Origin: Alphaproteobacteria bacterium
GTDB taxonomy: Bacteria > Pseudomonadota > Alphaproteobacteria > Reyranellales > Reyranellaceae
Length of the DNA: 64,000 nt
Reading direction: 5' to 3'
NCBI GenBank assembly: GCA_016869975.1
Contig: VGCZ01000009.1
Location: forward strand, 62,001 to 126,000
This document shows, piece after piece, positions 7,473-16,063 of this stretch. Within the stretch, counting starts at the first letter, position 1, and each line of letters begins with the position of its first letter. The notes below the pieces were generated by a model. It was not told the origin of the DNA. It saw nothing but the letters and a program-made list of their open reading frames with translations, and searched no databases. Made by a program: the position numbers and the translations under genes.

Positions 7473-9707
7473 ATGATAAACTACGCAGTCGATTCCGACG
7501 GCATCGCCACGATCACGTGGGACATGCCGGGCCGCACGATGAACGTGCTCAACGAAGGCTCGATGGCCGCCTTCGCCGACGCCGCGCAGAAGGCGGTGAA
7601 GGACCCGGCGGTCAAGGGCATCATCCTGACCTCGGGCAAGGCCGACTTCATCGCCGGCGCCGATCTCGAGATGATCCTCAACGTCGACACCTCCGACGCC
7701 AAGGCGCTGACCGAGCAGTTCAGCCAGCTGCAGAAGATGTTCCGCGCCATGGAGACTTCGGGCAAGCCGTGGGTCGCCGCGATCAACGGCACGGCGCTCG
7801 GCGGCGGCTTCGAGATCTGCCTTGCCTGCCACTACCGCATCGCCGCCGACAACCCGAAGGCCAAGATCGGCCAGCCCGAGGTGAAGATCGGCCTGCTGCC
7901 GGGTGGCGGCGGCACGCAGCGCATCCCGCGCCTGATCGGCGTGATGGCCGCAGCGCCGGTGCTGATCGAGGGCAAGGACCTCTCGGTCGCCGAGGCCAAG
8001 GGCATGGGCCTGATCCACGAGGTCGTGCCGGCGGGCGAGTTGCTGGCGCGCGCCAAGGCGTGGCTGATGGCGCCCTCCACGGAGAAAGTGTCGCCGACCT
8101 ACACCAAGGGCGTGACGTTGGACGCGCGCGCGGTGCAGCCCTGGGACAAGCCGAACTACCGCATCCCCAACTTCGCCGGCGGCAAGGTGTGGCCGGGCGG
8201 CGTCGAGATGTTCATCGGCGGCAACGCCATGATCTCGGGCAAGACCAATGGCGTCTATCCGGCACCCAAGGCGATCCTGAGCTGCGTGTATGAAGGCCTC
8301 AACGTGCCCTTCGATACCGGGCTCAAGATCGAGACCCGCTACTTCGTCTCGCTGCTGCGCGATCCCGTGTCCAAGAGCATGATCCGCACGCTGTTCTTCG
8401 GCCTGCAGGAGGCCAACAAGCTGGCGCGCCGGCCCAAAGGGGTGCCGAAGCAGGAGTACACGAAGATCGGCGTGCTGGGCGCCGGCCTGATGGGCGCCGG
8501 CATCGCCAATGTCTCGGCGCGCGCCGGGCTGTCGATCGTGCTGCTCGATCGCGACCAGGCCTCCGCCGACAAGGGCAGGGCGCATATCCAGGCCGATGTC
8601 GAGAAGGACGCCGGTCGCGGCCGCCTGACCAAGGAACGCGCCGCCGAGATCCTGGGCCGCGTGAAGGCCACTGCCGACTACGCCGATCTCAAGGGCTGCG
8701 ATCTGGTGATCGAGGCGGTGTTCGAGAACCGCGAGGTCAAGGCCGCCGCCACCAAGCAGGCCGAGGCTGTGCTGGCACCCACCGCGATCTTCGCGTCGAA
8801 CACCTCGACCCTGCCGATCACCGGCTTGGCCGAGGCGAGCGCACGGCCAGCGAACTTCATCGGCCTGCACTTCTTCTCGCCGGTCGAGAAGATGCCGCTG
8901 GTCGAGATCATCGTCGGCAAGCAGACCTCGCAGGAGACGCTGGCGCGGGCGCTGGACTACGTCCAGAAGATCCGCAAGACGCCGATCGTCGTCAATGACA
9001 GCCGCGGCTTCTTCACGTCGCGTGTGTGCGGCGCCTTCATCAGCGAAGGCCACCGCATGCTGAAGGAAGGCATCCCGGCGGCGATGATCGAGAACTGCGC
9101 GCGCCTGGCCGGCATGCCCGTCGGCCCGCTGGCGCTGAACGACGAGGTCGCCATCGACCTGTCCTACAAGATCATGGACCAGACGCGGCGCGACGCCGAG
9201 GCGGCCGGCCAGAAATACGAGGGCAGCGGCACCGAGGACATGCTCGAGCTGATGGTCAAGAAGCTCGAGCGCTTCGGGCGGAAGAACGGCAAGGGCTTCT
9301 ACGAGTACCCCGCCGACGGCAAGAAGCGGCTGTGGCCGGGCCTGAAGGAGCACTTCAAGGAGCGTGAGGAACTCGCCCACGGCGAAGGACCGGCCAAGGA
9401 CGCCGTCGCCGCCGAGGTCAAGAAGCGCCTGCTCTACGTGCAGGCGATCGACACCGCGCGCTGCCTGGAGTCGAACGTGTTGACCGATCCGCAGGACGGC
9501 GACATCGGCTCGATCATGGGCCTGGGCTTCGCGCCGCAGACCGGCGGCGCCATCAGCCTGATCGACCAGGTCGGCATCGCGAAGTTCGTGCAGGAGTGCG
9601 ATTCGCTGGCGCAGAAATACGGCTCGCAGTTCGCTGTGCCCAAGCTTCTGCGCGACATGGCGTCCAAGGGCCAGAGCTTCTATGGCGCCAAGTCGAAGGC
9701 CGCTTGA
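7473..9707 (+). CDS. FadB/FadJ-type bifunctional enoyl-CoA hydratase / 3-hydroxyacyl-CoA dehydrogenase
   Basis: About 744 residues. The N-terminal crotonase domain has GTALGGGFEICLACHYRIAA and GLLPGGGGTQRIPRLIG (oxyanion hole and catalytic Glu region). A Rossmann domain begins IGVLGAGLMGAGIANVSA. It is followed by the dehydrogenase motifs HFFSPVEKMPLVEII and VNDSRGFFTSRVCGAF, then two C-terminal helical domains. It hydrates trans-2-enoyl-CoA and oxidises the L-3-hydroxyacyl-CoA with NAD+. ATG 7473 follows the strong site GGGGGGAGGAG; an in-frame ATG at 7368 lies inside the repeat and is unlikely. With the preceding thiolase it would form a trifunctional-like complex. Confidence 0.94.
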   Translation: MINYAVDSDGIATITWDMPGRTMNVLNEGSMAAFADAAQKAVKDPAVKGIILTSGKADFIAGADLEMILNVDTSDAKALTEQFSQLQKMFRAMETSGKPWVAAINGTALGGGFEICLACHYRIAADNPKAKIGQPEVKIGLLPGGGGTQRIPRLIGVMAAAPVLIEGKDLSVAEAKGMGLIHEVVPAGELLARAKAWLMAPSTEKVSPTYTKGVTLDARAVQPWDKPNYRIPNFAGGKVWPGGVEMFIGGNAMISGKTNGVYPAPKAILSCVYEGLNVPFDTGLKIETRYFVSLLRDPVSKSMIRTLFFGLQEANKLARRPKGVPKQEYTKIGVLGAGLMGAGIANVSARAGLSIVLLDRDQASADKGRAHIQADVEKDAGRGRLTKERAAEILGRVKATADYADLKGCDLVIEAVFENREVKAAATKQAEAVLAPTAIFASNTSTLPITGLAEASARPANFIGLHFFSPVEKMPLVEIIVGKQTSQETLARALDYVQKIRKTPIVVNDSRGFFTSRVCGAFISEGHRMLKEGIPAAMIENCARLAGMPVGPLALNDEVAIDLSYKIMDQTRRDAEAAGQKYEGSGTEDMLELMVKKLERFGRKNGKGFYEYPADGKKRLWPGLKEHFKEREELAHGEGPAKDAVAAEVKKRLLYVQAIDTARCLESNVLTDPQDGDIGSIMGLGFAPQTGGAISLIDQVGIAKFVQECDSLAQKYGSQFAVPKLLRDMASKGQSFYGAKSKAA

Positions 9708-9730
9708 TCCTCAGAGCCTGATCCACGGAG

Positions 9731-9757
9731 CGGGGCGGCCGATCAGCCGCCCCGTTT
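9731..9757 (+). terminator. Rho-independent terminator after the beta-oxidation genes
   Basis: The stem CGGGGCGGC/GCCGCCCCG with a six-base loop CGATCA is followed by TTTGGTTTG. It lies 24 bases after the FadB-type stop. Placed between convergent genes, it could also end the opposite DUF433/DUF5615 transcript, but its T-tract faces the plus strand. Confidence 0.75.
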
Positions 9758-9767
9758 GGTTTGTCCA

Positions 9768-10121
9768 TCACACGCTGCGGAGAATCGGTCGAAGTCGCGT
9801 GTTGTTGACCGCGACAACGATGAGTACTGGTCCGTTCGCGCGTTCAACGGTATTGAGCGCCGCCTCAACCAGTCGGACACGCTCTGCGATATCCACGTTG
9901 TCCAGACGGACCAACACGATGCTTTCGCTGGCCTGGCCCAGATGGACAACCAATTCAGCGAAGTCTTTGTCTTCGGTCACGAGAGTGCGTTGCGTTTCCA
10001 CCGCGCGGGCCAAGACCGCTGTGTCCGACGCCCCCAACGTCGCGCGCTCGATGTCATGTCCAAGGTCTTGGAGACTCGCCCGACCCCGGCCATCGAGCGA
10101 TTCCTCCGCCAGTAGCCTCAC
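9768..10121 (-). CDS. DUF5615 PIN-like protein (putative toxin)
   Basis: A 117-residue protein with an acidic N-terminal active-site start (MRLLAEESLD), followed by LGHDIERA and RTLVTEDKDFAELV. This pattern of spaced acidic residues is typical of the DUF5615 PIN-like family (often starting 'FLxDExL..'). Members are predicted ribonucleases in VapC-like toxin-antitoxin pairs. The start overlaps the stop of the DUF433 gene by 4 bases (ATGA), so the two are co-translated. Toxicity is inferred only from family and arrangement. The first acidic motif reads AEES rather than DES, which may matter for activity. Confidence 0.82.
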   Translation of the reverse strand: MRLLAEESLDGRGRASLQDLGHDIERATLGASDTAVLARAVETQRTLVTEDKDFAELVVHLGQASESIVLVRLDNVDIAERVRLVEAALNTVERANGPVLIVVAVNNTRLRPILRSV

Positions 10122-10348
10122 CGAGGCAGCGCCAGCTCGATGTCGCCATCCGTGAGGAAGTCGGCCGTGAAGGCGAGTGCCTGGCGGATGTCTTCGCGAC
10201 TCAGGTGCGGATAGCCCCGTAGCAAGTCGGCCTCGGTTTCGCCAGCGGCGAACTTCCGCAGGATTAGGTCCACCGTGATTCGCGTACCCTTGATGCAGGG
10301 CTTGCCGACCATCACGGCAGGATCGACGGTGATGCGCTCGTACCTCAT
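10118..10348 (-). CDS. DUF433 protein (putative antitoxin)
   Basis: A 76-residue protein with the hallmark GKPCIKGTRITVDLILRKFA followed by YPHLSREDIRQALAF, a winged-helix/HTH-like DUF433 domain. Members commonly lie directly upstream of DUF5615 PIN-like genes and are predicted DNA-binding antitoxins. It is the first gene of the pair and ends in an ATGA overlap with it. Autoregulation would be expected, but no operator is obvious in the 110 bases before the start. Confidence 0.85.
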   Translation of the reverse strand: MRYERITVDPAVMVGKPCIKGTRITVDLILRKFAAGETEADLLRGYPHLSREDIRQALAFTADFLTDGDIELALPR

Positions 10349-10457
10349 ACCGACAGTATAGCCGGGGTCCCGGTGTCAGGCACGGTGCTGGTCGGCGGGC
10401 GATATTCGCGCTATTGTTGAAGGGATATCGGATCGTCCCACAGGCCTTTGATTCGCA

Positions 10458-11123
10458 ATGATTCCAACCGCTCTAAAGAACCTCTATTACGGCGCGATGC
10501 AGGGGCCGATGTGGGTCAATGGCCGGCTCTACAAGACGTTCCGGCAGCCGCGCGACGGCACGCTCAACGTCCATCTCGGCTGTGGCCGGGAGCGCTACAT
10601 CCCGGGCTGGCTTAACGTCGATGCCAACCTGGTCTCGGCCAAGATCGACCTCTGGATCAACTTCCTCGACCAGCTGCCGTTTCGCGACAATTCGGTCGAC
10701 CGGTTCTACTCGTTCCATGTCGTCGAGCATCTGCCGGAGCACCACCTCGCGACGCATTTCGCCGACATGTTCCGGTGTCTGAAGCCGGGCGGCGGCATCC
10801 GCATCGGCGGCCCGCATATCGAGAACGCCGCGCGCAAGTTCGTCGCTGGCGACGCGTCGTGGTTCTCCGACTTCCCGATCAATCGCAAGAGTGTCGGCGG
10901 CCGCTTCGCGAACTTCGTCTTCTGCTCGGGCGAGCATCTGACGGCGTTGTCGCCCTCGTTCCTGCGCGAGCTGGCCGAGGACGCTGGCTTCGTCGACTGC
11001 CGTACCTGCCTGCCGATCCGCGAGAGCACGGTCGTCGGGCAGGAGATTCTCTCCACCGAGTACGAGGACGATTTCGAGTGCCCGCACACGGTCGTGATCG
11101 AGGCACGCAAGCCGCAGGCGTGA
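10458..11123 (+). CDS. Class I SAM-dependent methyltransferase
   Basis: About 221 residues. The SAM-binding motif I is NVHLGCGRERYIPGWLNVD, followed by an acidic residue. FHVVEHLPEHH and FRCLKPGGGIRIGGPH are the later methyltransferase motifs. The form 'HLGCG..Y..GWLNVD' is typical of small methyltransferases seen in polysaccharide and glycan clusters. No glycan genes are nearby, so the substrate is unknown. It overlaps the following DUF1801 gene by 4 bases (GTGA). Confidence 0.85.
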   Translation: MIPTALKNLYYGAMQGPMWVNGRLYKTFRQPRDGTLNVHLGCGRERYIPGWLNVDANLVSAKIDLWINFLDQLPFRDNSVDRFYSFHVVEHLPEHHLATHFADMFRCLKPGGGIRIGGPHIENAARKFVAGDASWFSDFPINRKSVGGRFANFVFCSGEHLTALSPSFLRELAEDAGFVDCRTCLPIRESTVVGQEILSTEYEDDFECPHTVVIEARKPQA

Positions 11124-11521
11124 TCGACGTCTATCTCGCCAGGCTCGTGCCGCTGCGCCACGAACGCGGCGAAGCGCTCGATGCACTGATCCGCGGGTTG
11201 GCGCCCGACGCCACCGTCGACATGAGCCACCGCATGCCGACCTATCGGCGGGGCGAGCACTTCGTTGCCTGGGCGAGCCAGAAGCGTTGCCTGTCGGTCT
11301 ATACCTGCTCGGCCGAGCGCTCGGCGGCGTTCCGCGCCAAATGGCCGAAGATCAAAGCCGGCGTGGGCTGCGTGAACTTTAAGGACACCGACCCGTTTCC
11401 CCTCGACGATCTCAAGACTCTTGTGCGCGATGCGCTCAAGCCATCGGTCGAGATTCTCGCGCGCGAGGCGGCGGCGCGTGGCAAGAAAGGGACTCGAAAG
11501 AAGGAGGGATCGCCCACATGA
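11120..11521 (+). CDS. DUF1801 (YdhG-like) protein
   Basis: About 133 residues, beginning VIDVYLARLVPLRHERGEAL from a GTG that overlaps the methyltransferase stop. The core ATVDMSHRMPTYRRGEHFVA followed by a CLSVYTCSAE strand resembles the DUF1801/YdhG fold (iron-chaperone/frataxin-like name in databases, function unproven). The C-terminus is basic (GKKGTRKKEG). It overlaps the next ATG by 4 bases, so this is the middle gene of a tightly coupled three-gene unit. Confidence 0.75.
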   Translation: MIDVYLARLVPLRHERGEALDALIRGLAPDATVDMSHRMPTYRRGEHFVAWASQKRCLSVYTCSAERSAAFRAKWPKIKAGVGCVNFKDTDPFPLDDLKTLVRDALKPSVEILAREAAARGKKGTRKKEGSPT

Positions 11522-12312
11522 CACCAGCCGAGATCGCCGCTCTGGCCGACAAGGTCGCCACCGCCCGCCGCGAGCGGCGGGTGATGGACTTCATGCCCGG
11601 TGCCACCGACGCGATGAGCGAGGACGAGGCCTATCATACGCAGTTCGCCGTGCATGATCGCCTGACCGCCAACGGCGCCGATCGCATCGCCGGCTGGAAG
11701 GTGGCACTGTCGCTGCCGGCGCTCTATCTGCCGGCCGGCCTGAGCCAGCCCGCCTTCGCCGGAATCTACGGCAGCGGCGTGAAGCAGAGCGGCCTCACCG
11801 TCGCCAAGGGCGCTATCTTCAAGGCCGGTGTCGAGTGCGAGATCGTGGCCCGCATCGCCAAGGACGCCGCGCCGGGCGCAAAGCCCTATGACGCCGAGAG
11901 CATCAAGCCGTTCATCGCCTCGCTCCATTGCGGCATGGAGATCGTAGAGAACCGCCACGCCGATCTGAGCAAGGTGAGCGGCAAGGGCCGCATCGTCGAC
12001 GAGGTCCTGCAATACGCCTGCGTTGTCGGGCCGGAGATTGCCAACTGGCGGGGGATCGACCTGGGCGCGGTCGACGGCAGCTGCGCACTCGATGGCAACA
12101 AGGTCGCCGGTGGACCGGGCACCAACGTCATGGGCGGGCCGCTGATCGCGCTGGCCTGGCTGGCCAATCGCCTCAACCAGTTCGGCAAGCAGCTGAAGGC
12201 CGGCGACGTGATCCTCACCGGCTCGACCCATCCGCCCTACATGTTGCCCGGTGCGGGCACGGTCACCGCGACATGGCAGGGGCTGGGAGAGACGAAGGCG
12301 ACGTTCGGATGA
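11518..12312 (+). CDS. 2-keto-4-pentenoate hydratase-like protein (MhpD/FAH superfamily)
   Basis: A 264-residue protein with the FAH-superfamily core: AGWKVALSLPAL, a metal-ligand region GVECEIVARIAKD, SLHCGMEIVENRHAD, and a C-terminal GDVILTGSTHPPYMLPGAG. MhpD-type enzymes hydrate 2-hydroxypenta-2,4-dienoate in meta-cleavage pathways, and related members decarboxylate oxalocrotonate. No other meta-cleavage gene adjoins it. A second paralogue lies at 56696-57493. Its 3' end overlaps the convergent alpha/beta hydrolase gene by 50 bases. Confidence 0.86.
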   Translation: MTPAEIAALADKVATARRERRVMDFMPGATDAMSEDEAYHTQFAVHDRLTANGADRIAGWKVALSLPALYLPAGLSQPAFAGIYGSGVKQSGLTVAKGAIFKAGVECEIVARIAKDAAPGAKPYDAESIKPFIASLHCGMEIVENRHADLSKVSGKGRIVDEVLQYACVVGPEIANWRGIDLGAVDGSCALDGNKVAGGPGTNVMGGPLIALAWLANRLNQFGKQLKAGDVILTGSTHPPYMLPGAGTVTATWQGLGETKATFG

Positions 12313-13120
12313 ACTGAGCAGCGGCCTCGATGTGGCTGCTGTCGCTGCGGCCCAGCCAATGGGTGCCGCCCGGGATGATCATCAGGCGCTTGGGCTCGCG
12401 CGCCGCGGCGTGCACGGCGCGGCCCTGCTCGACGCCGATGATCTCGTCGCGATCGCCGTGTACGACCATAACTGTGCAGCGGGCGCGGCCGATCTTGCCC
12501 ACGGTGTCGAAGCGGCTGCGCGTCAGCGCGTGGAACGGTTCGGGTAGCCAGGGATACATCGCCGCGACCTGCGCCGAGACCGAGGCCAGCGGCGCCACCA
12601 GCACCACGGCGCGGCAGGGATGGTTCACCGACAGCTCTGCCGCCACGGCGCTGCCCAGTGAGTAGCCATAGTGCGCGATGCCGTCGGCTGCCACGCCGCG
12701 GACGCGCACGAGATAGTCGAACGCCGCCTTCCCGTCGGCGAAGAGCGTCTTCTCGTCCTCTGACTCGCCGCCGCTGCGGCCGTAGCCGCGATAATCGTAG
12801 AGCAGCACATCGAAGCCGAGCGACGCGATATGCGCCGCCGCCGGCGCGAAGCGCTGCACATGGCCGGCGTTGCCATGAGCGTAGAGCACGGTGATCGGCG
12901 CCGGCCTGTCCTTGTTGGCCCGCCAGTACCAGGCATGCAGGGTCACGCCGGGCGCGCTGTCGAAGAACACATCCTCGGCGCCCGACGGCGCGGTCCACGC
13001 ATAGGTGGCGACCCGCGGGCGGAAGGTGAAATGGTGCTCCAGCGCCGGCAAGCCGATGAAGGCGATGCCGCCGAACAGTAGCGTCACGAAGGTCAGCAGG
13101 CGAAGCGTATGCTGGATCAT
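12263..13120 (-). CDS. Alpha/beta hydrolase, membrane-anchored (copy 1 of a tandem pair)
   Basis: About 285 residues. A single N-terminal hydrophobic segment (LLTFVTLLFGGIAFIGLPAL) probably anchors it in the membrane with the catalytic domain outside. The triad is visible: nucleophile Ser in HYGYSLGSAVAAE, Asp in VHGDRDEIIG, His in IPGGTHWLG, with HGN oxyanion motif YAHGNAGH. It resembles the ABHD13/BEM46 family. It lies 44 bases after its close paralogue (13165-14004), transcribed in the same direction. The substrate is unknown. Confidence 0.87.
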   Translation of the reverse strand: MIQHTLRLLTFVTLLFGGIAFIGLPALEHHFTFRPRVATYAWTAPSGAEDVFFDSAPGVTLHAWYWRANKDRPAPITVLYAHGNAGHVQRFAPAAAHIASLGFDVLLYDYRGYGRSGGESEDEKTLFADGKAAFDYLVRVRGVAADGIAHYGYSLGSAVAAELSVNHPCRAVVLVAPLASVSAQVAAMYPWLPEPFHALTRSRFDTVGKIGRARCTVMVVHGDRDEIIGVEQGRAVHAAAREPKRLMIIPGGTHWLGRSDSSHIEAAAQFIRTSPSSLPAPAMSR

Positions 13121-13164
13121 GGGCTTCAGTTGCGGGGGACGTCGACCTTATCCTTGATCACGTC

Positions 13165-14004
13165 TCAGAAATGTGGCGAGCGAATGAATTCCGTCGCCGC
13201 GTCGATATGCGTGGTGCTGCCCCCGGAACCGAGCCAGTGCCGGCCCCCCGGGATGATCATCAGGCGCTTGGGCTCGCGCGCCGCGGCGTGTACGGCGCGG
13301 CCCTGCGCGACATCGATGACCTCGTCGCGATCGCCATGGATGATCATCACCGGGCAGTTGGCGCGCGCGATCTTGCCGACCGTGTCGAAGCGACTGCGCG
13401 CCAGGCCGTGCAGCCACCGCGGCAACCAGGGAAACATCAGCGAGACATGCATCGACGTCGATGCCAGCGGCGCGAGCAGGACGACGGCTCGGCACGGGTA
13501 GGTCACCGATAGCTCGGCGGAGAGCGTGCTTCCCAGGGAATAGCCGTAATGGGCGATCGAGTTCGGTGGCACGCCGCGCAGGCGCACAAGGTAGTCCATC
13601 GCGGCGCGGCCATCGCTGAACAGCGTCGCTTCGTCGTCGGATGTGCCGGCGCTGCGGCCGTAGCCGCGATAGTCGAAGAGCAATACGTCGAAGCCCGCGG
13701 CCGCCAGGCGCGCCGCTCCGGTCGCGAAGGGCACGATGTTGTCGGCATTGCCATGGGAATAGAGAACCGTGATCGCCGCCGGCTTGGCCGGATCGGCGCG
13801 CCAGTACCAGCCATGCAAGGTGATGCCGGGTGCGCTATCGAAGAAGATGTCCTGCGCGCCCGGCGGCGGTGTCCAGGGGCGCGCCGGATCAGCGGCGACC
13901 GGTAGAAACGTAAGGCGGCGCTCCAGGATGGGCACGCCGATGAAGGCCATGCCGCCGAGAAACACTGCCAGGGAAAGCAGAAATCCTGAGATGTGCCGGA
14001 GCAC
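13165..14004 (-). CDS. Alpha/beta hydrolase, membrane-anchored (copy 2 of a tandem pair)
   Basis: About 279 residues with the same plan as the following gene: N-terminal hydrophobic anchor (GFLLSLAVFLGGMAFIGVPI), YSHGNADN, HYGYSLGSTLSAELS, IIHGDRDEVID and IPGGRHWLG. Long stretches such as GRAVHAAAREPKRLMIIPGG are identical in the two copies, so this is a tandem duplication. The IclR regulator gene lies just upstream in the same direction (stop 14011, 6 bases before this start), so the three may form one operon. Confidence 0.87.
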   Translation of the reverse strand: MLRHISGFLLSLAVFLGGMAFIGVPILERRLTFLPVAADPARPWTPPPGAQDIFFDSAPGITLHGWYWRADPAKPAAITVLYSHGNADNIVPFATGAARLAAAGFDVLLFDYRGYGRSAGTSDDEATLFSDGRAAMDYLVRLRGVPPNSIAHYGYSLGSTLSAELSVTYPCRAVVLLAPLASTSMHVSLMFPWLPRWLHGLARSRFDTVGKIARANCPVMIIHGDRDEVIDVAQGRAVHAAAREPKRLMIIPGGRHWLGSGGSTTHIDAATEFIRSPHF

Positions 14005-14010
14005 GGGCCT

Positions 14011-14901
14011 CTAGGCGCGCATCGGCCGGCGCATCGACTCCGGCATCGAGTGGCGACCCGCCAGGCCATTGCGCACGTCGCGCACGAGGGTCACCAGGCG
14101 CGGGCCCCAGAGCTGCTCGAGCTTCTCCTTGGCCGTCTGGTAGATCGGCGCCGAGCAGGTGAAGGCGTGGGTGGCGACACCGTCAGGGCCACGCAGCGGT
14201 ACGCCGACGCCGCAGATCTCCGGCAGCCATTCGCCCCAGACGACGCAGAAGCCGCGCTCGGCGATCTCGCGCTCGGCGCGCTCGACACCGGTCTTCACCT
14301 TCGTCCAATCGTCGCGCCAGCGGCGGCGGATGGCGTCGAGCAGCTTGACCTTCTCCGCTTCCGGCAGGCCCGCGACATAGGCGCGACCCATCGCCGTGCT
14401 GGCGATCGGCACGCGCGAGCCGACGTCGTAGGTGATGGCGATCGCCGCCGGGCCGCGCTGGGCCTCGAGCCAGATCATCGAATGGCGATCGCGCGCGCCC
14501 AGCGCCATGGCGCAGTTGAGCGTCGTGGCGAGCTGCTGCATCGGCTGGCGCGCGACGTGGCGCACGTCGATGTTGCTGAGCGCGGCGTAGCCCAGCGCCA
14601 GCACAGAGGCGCCCAACTCGTACTTGCGGAAGCGGCGGGCGTAGCTGAGGTAGCCGAGCTCGGTCAGCGTATGGGTCAGGCGCGCCACGGTCGGCTTGGG
14701 CAGGCCGGTGCGCGCGGCGATCTCCTGGTTGCCGAGCATGCCGTCGCCGGCTTGGAACGCACGCAGGATGTCGAGGCCGCGCGCCAGCGCCGTCACGAAC
14801 TGGCGATCCTTGGGCACTTCGACCAACGCATCGGCGGCGTGGCTGAAATTGGTTCCCGGCATGGCCGCGCCGCGCGTGATCGTGTGGCTGACGTTGCCCA
14901 T
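14011..14901 (-). CDS. IclR-family transcriptional regulator
   Basis: About 296 residues. An N-terminal winged helix-turn-helix (ARGLDILRAFQAGDGMLGNQ, then TGLPKPTVARLTHTLTELGY) is followed by the IclR effector domain with VGSRVPIASTAMGRAYVAGL, a well-conserved signature, and the PcaU-like ending APIYQTAKEKLEQLWGPRLV. I chose ATG at 14901 because GGAAGGAAG lies directly before it; an ORF start at 14970 would overlap the operator. Downstream are the two hydrolases, and divergent is the deacetylase-like gene. Autoregulation through the palindrome at 14972 is likely. Confidence 0.9.
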   Translation of the reverse strand: MGNVSHTITRGAAMPGTNFSHAADALVEVPKDRQFVTALARGLDILRAFQAGDGMLGNQEIAARTGLPKPTVARLTHTLTELGYLSYARRFRKYELGASVLALGYAALSNIDVRHVARQPMQQLATTLNCAMALGARDRHSMIWLEAQRGPAAIAITYDVGSRVPIASTAMGRAYVAGLPEAEKVKLLDAIRRRWRDDWTKVKTGVERAEREIAERGFCVVWGEWLPEICGVGVPLRGPDGVATHAFTCSAPIYQTAKEKLEQLWGPRLVTLVRDVRNGLAGRHSMPESMRRPMRA

Positions 14902-14971
14902 GGCTTCCTTCCCACCTGAATGGTTGTTCATATTGGCGCGGACGCTAGCACGAGACCCCAGCGCTCGCAAT

Positions 14972-14992
14972 TTGCAGAATGCAATTCTGCAA
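14972..14992. promoter_or_regulatory. Palindromic operator, probable IclR-family binding site
   Basis: TTGCAGAA and TTCTGCAA are perfect 8-base inverted repeats separated by TGCAA. The site lies 71 bases upstream of the chosen IclR start and about 135 bases upstream of the divergent deacetylase-like gene. Short AT-rich palindromes like this are typical of IclR-family targets. Confidence 0.65.
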
Positions 14993-15126
14993 TGAGGAAA
15001 TGACGCGCTGCAATGCGGGAAATGGTGCGGTGCTGGGGGGCACCGAAGGGTTTTCCTTCCCGCTCTTCGGCCGGAGGGCTATCACCCAAGGAACGAGACA
15101 AGTTCCTGTAGGGAAGAGACATCGGC

Positions 15127-16053
15127 GTGGCTACCTACCTTTTCACGCATCCGGCATGCCTCGGACACGATCCTGGACAGGGCCATCCGGAGCGTCCGGC
15201 GCGGCTGGCGTCGGTGCTGAAGGCACTCTCGGGGCCTGAGTTCGCGGCCCTGCGACGGCGCGAAGCGCCGCTGGCGACGACGGAGCAGCTGCAGCGCGCC
15301 CATCCGCAACGCTACGTCGAGGCGGTGCTTCAGGCGTTCCCGACGGCAGGCTACGTGCAGCTCGACGGCGACACCGTGGTGTCGCCCGGCTCGAAGGACG
15401 CAGCCCTGCGCGCGGCTGGCGCGCTGGTGGCGGCCACGGACGCGGTGATGGGCGGCGAGGCGGCCAACGCCTTCTGCGCCGTGCGGCCACCAGGCCATCA
15501 CGCCGAGCCCATGCGGCCGATGGGCTTCTGCCTGTTCAACAACGTCGTCGTCGCCGCGCGCCACGCGCGCGCGCTGTACGGCATCGCCAAGGTCGCGGTG
15601 ATGGATTTCGACGTGCATCACGGCAACGGTACCGAGACGCAAGCGATGGCCGACGCCGATCTATTCTACGCCTCGACGCATCAGAGCCCGCTCTATCCCG
15701 GCAGCGGCACGCACAACCACGCTGACCATCCCAACATCGTCAACGCGCCCTTGCCGCCGCGCTCGGGCTCGGCCGAGTTCCACGCCGCCATGAGCGATAT
15801 GGTGCTGCCGGCGATGCGTACCTTCGCGCCGGAGCTGGTGATCATCTCGGCCGGCTTCGACGCCCATCACGCCGATCCACTGGCCGAGTTGCGCTTGACC
15901 GAGGACGACTTCGCCTGGGCGACCACGCAGCTGCTGGAGGTCGCCCGCGACCATGCCGGCGGCCGGCTGGTTTCGGCGCTGGAGGGCGGCTACGATCTGG
16001 ACGCGCTGGGCCGCTCGGCGCAGGCGCATGTGCGCGCGCTGATGGCGGCGTGA
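15127..16053 (+). CDS. Histone deacetylase-like amidohydrolase (AcuC/class II HDAC family)
   Basis: About 308 residues. Motifs of the zinc-dependent deacetylase fold: PGQGHPERPARL, RPPGHHAEP (paired catalytic His), MDFDVHHGNGTE (zinc-binding Asp and His), SAGFDAHHADPLAELRLT (second zinc Asp), and LEGGYDLDALG. It may deacetylate acetylpolyamines, acetylated CoA-pathway enzymes or small amides; the substrate is not deducible. GTG 15127 is the likely start. It is followed after 10 bases by xseB and then ispA and dxs, an arrangement common in alphaproteobacteria. Confidence 0.92.
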   Translation: MATYLFTHPACLGHDPGQGHPERPARLASVLKALSGPEFAALRRREAPLATTEQLQRAHPQRYVEAVLQAFPTAGYVQLDGDTVVSPGSKDAALRAAGALVAATDAVMGGEAANAFCAVRPPGHHAEPMRPMGFCLFNNVVVAARHARALYGIAKVAVMDFDVHHGNGTETQAMADADLFYASTHQSPLYPGSGTHNHADHPNIVNAPLPPRSGSAEFHAAMSDMVLPAMRTFAPELVIISAGFDAHHADPLAELRLTEDDFAWATTQLLEVARDHAGGRLVSALEGGYDLDALGRSAQAHVRALMAA

Positions 16054-16063
16054 GGAAGAGGGT

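Noticed and set aside
7188-9380. A 730-codon antisense frame over the fadB-like gene
   Set aside because: Shadow of a clear FadB-type protein on the plus strand; no recognisable motifs.
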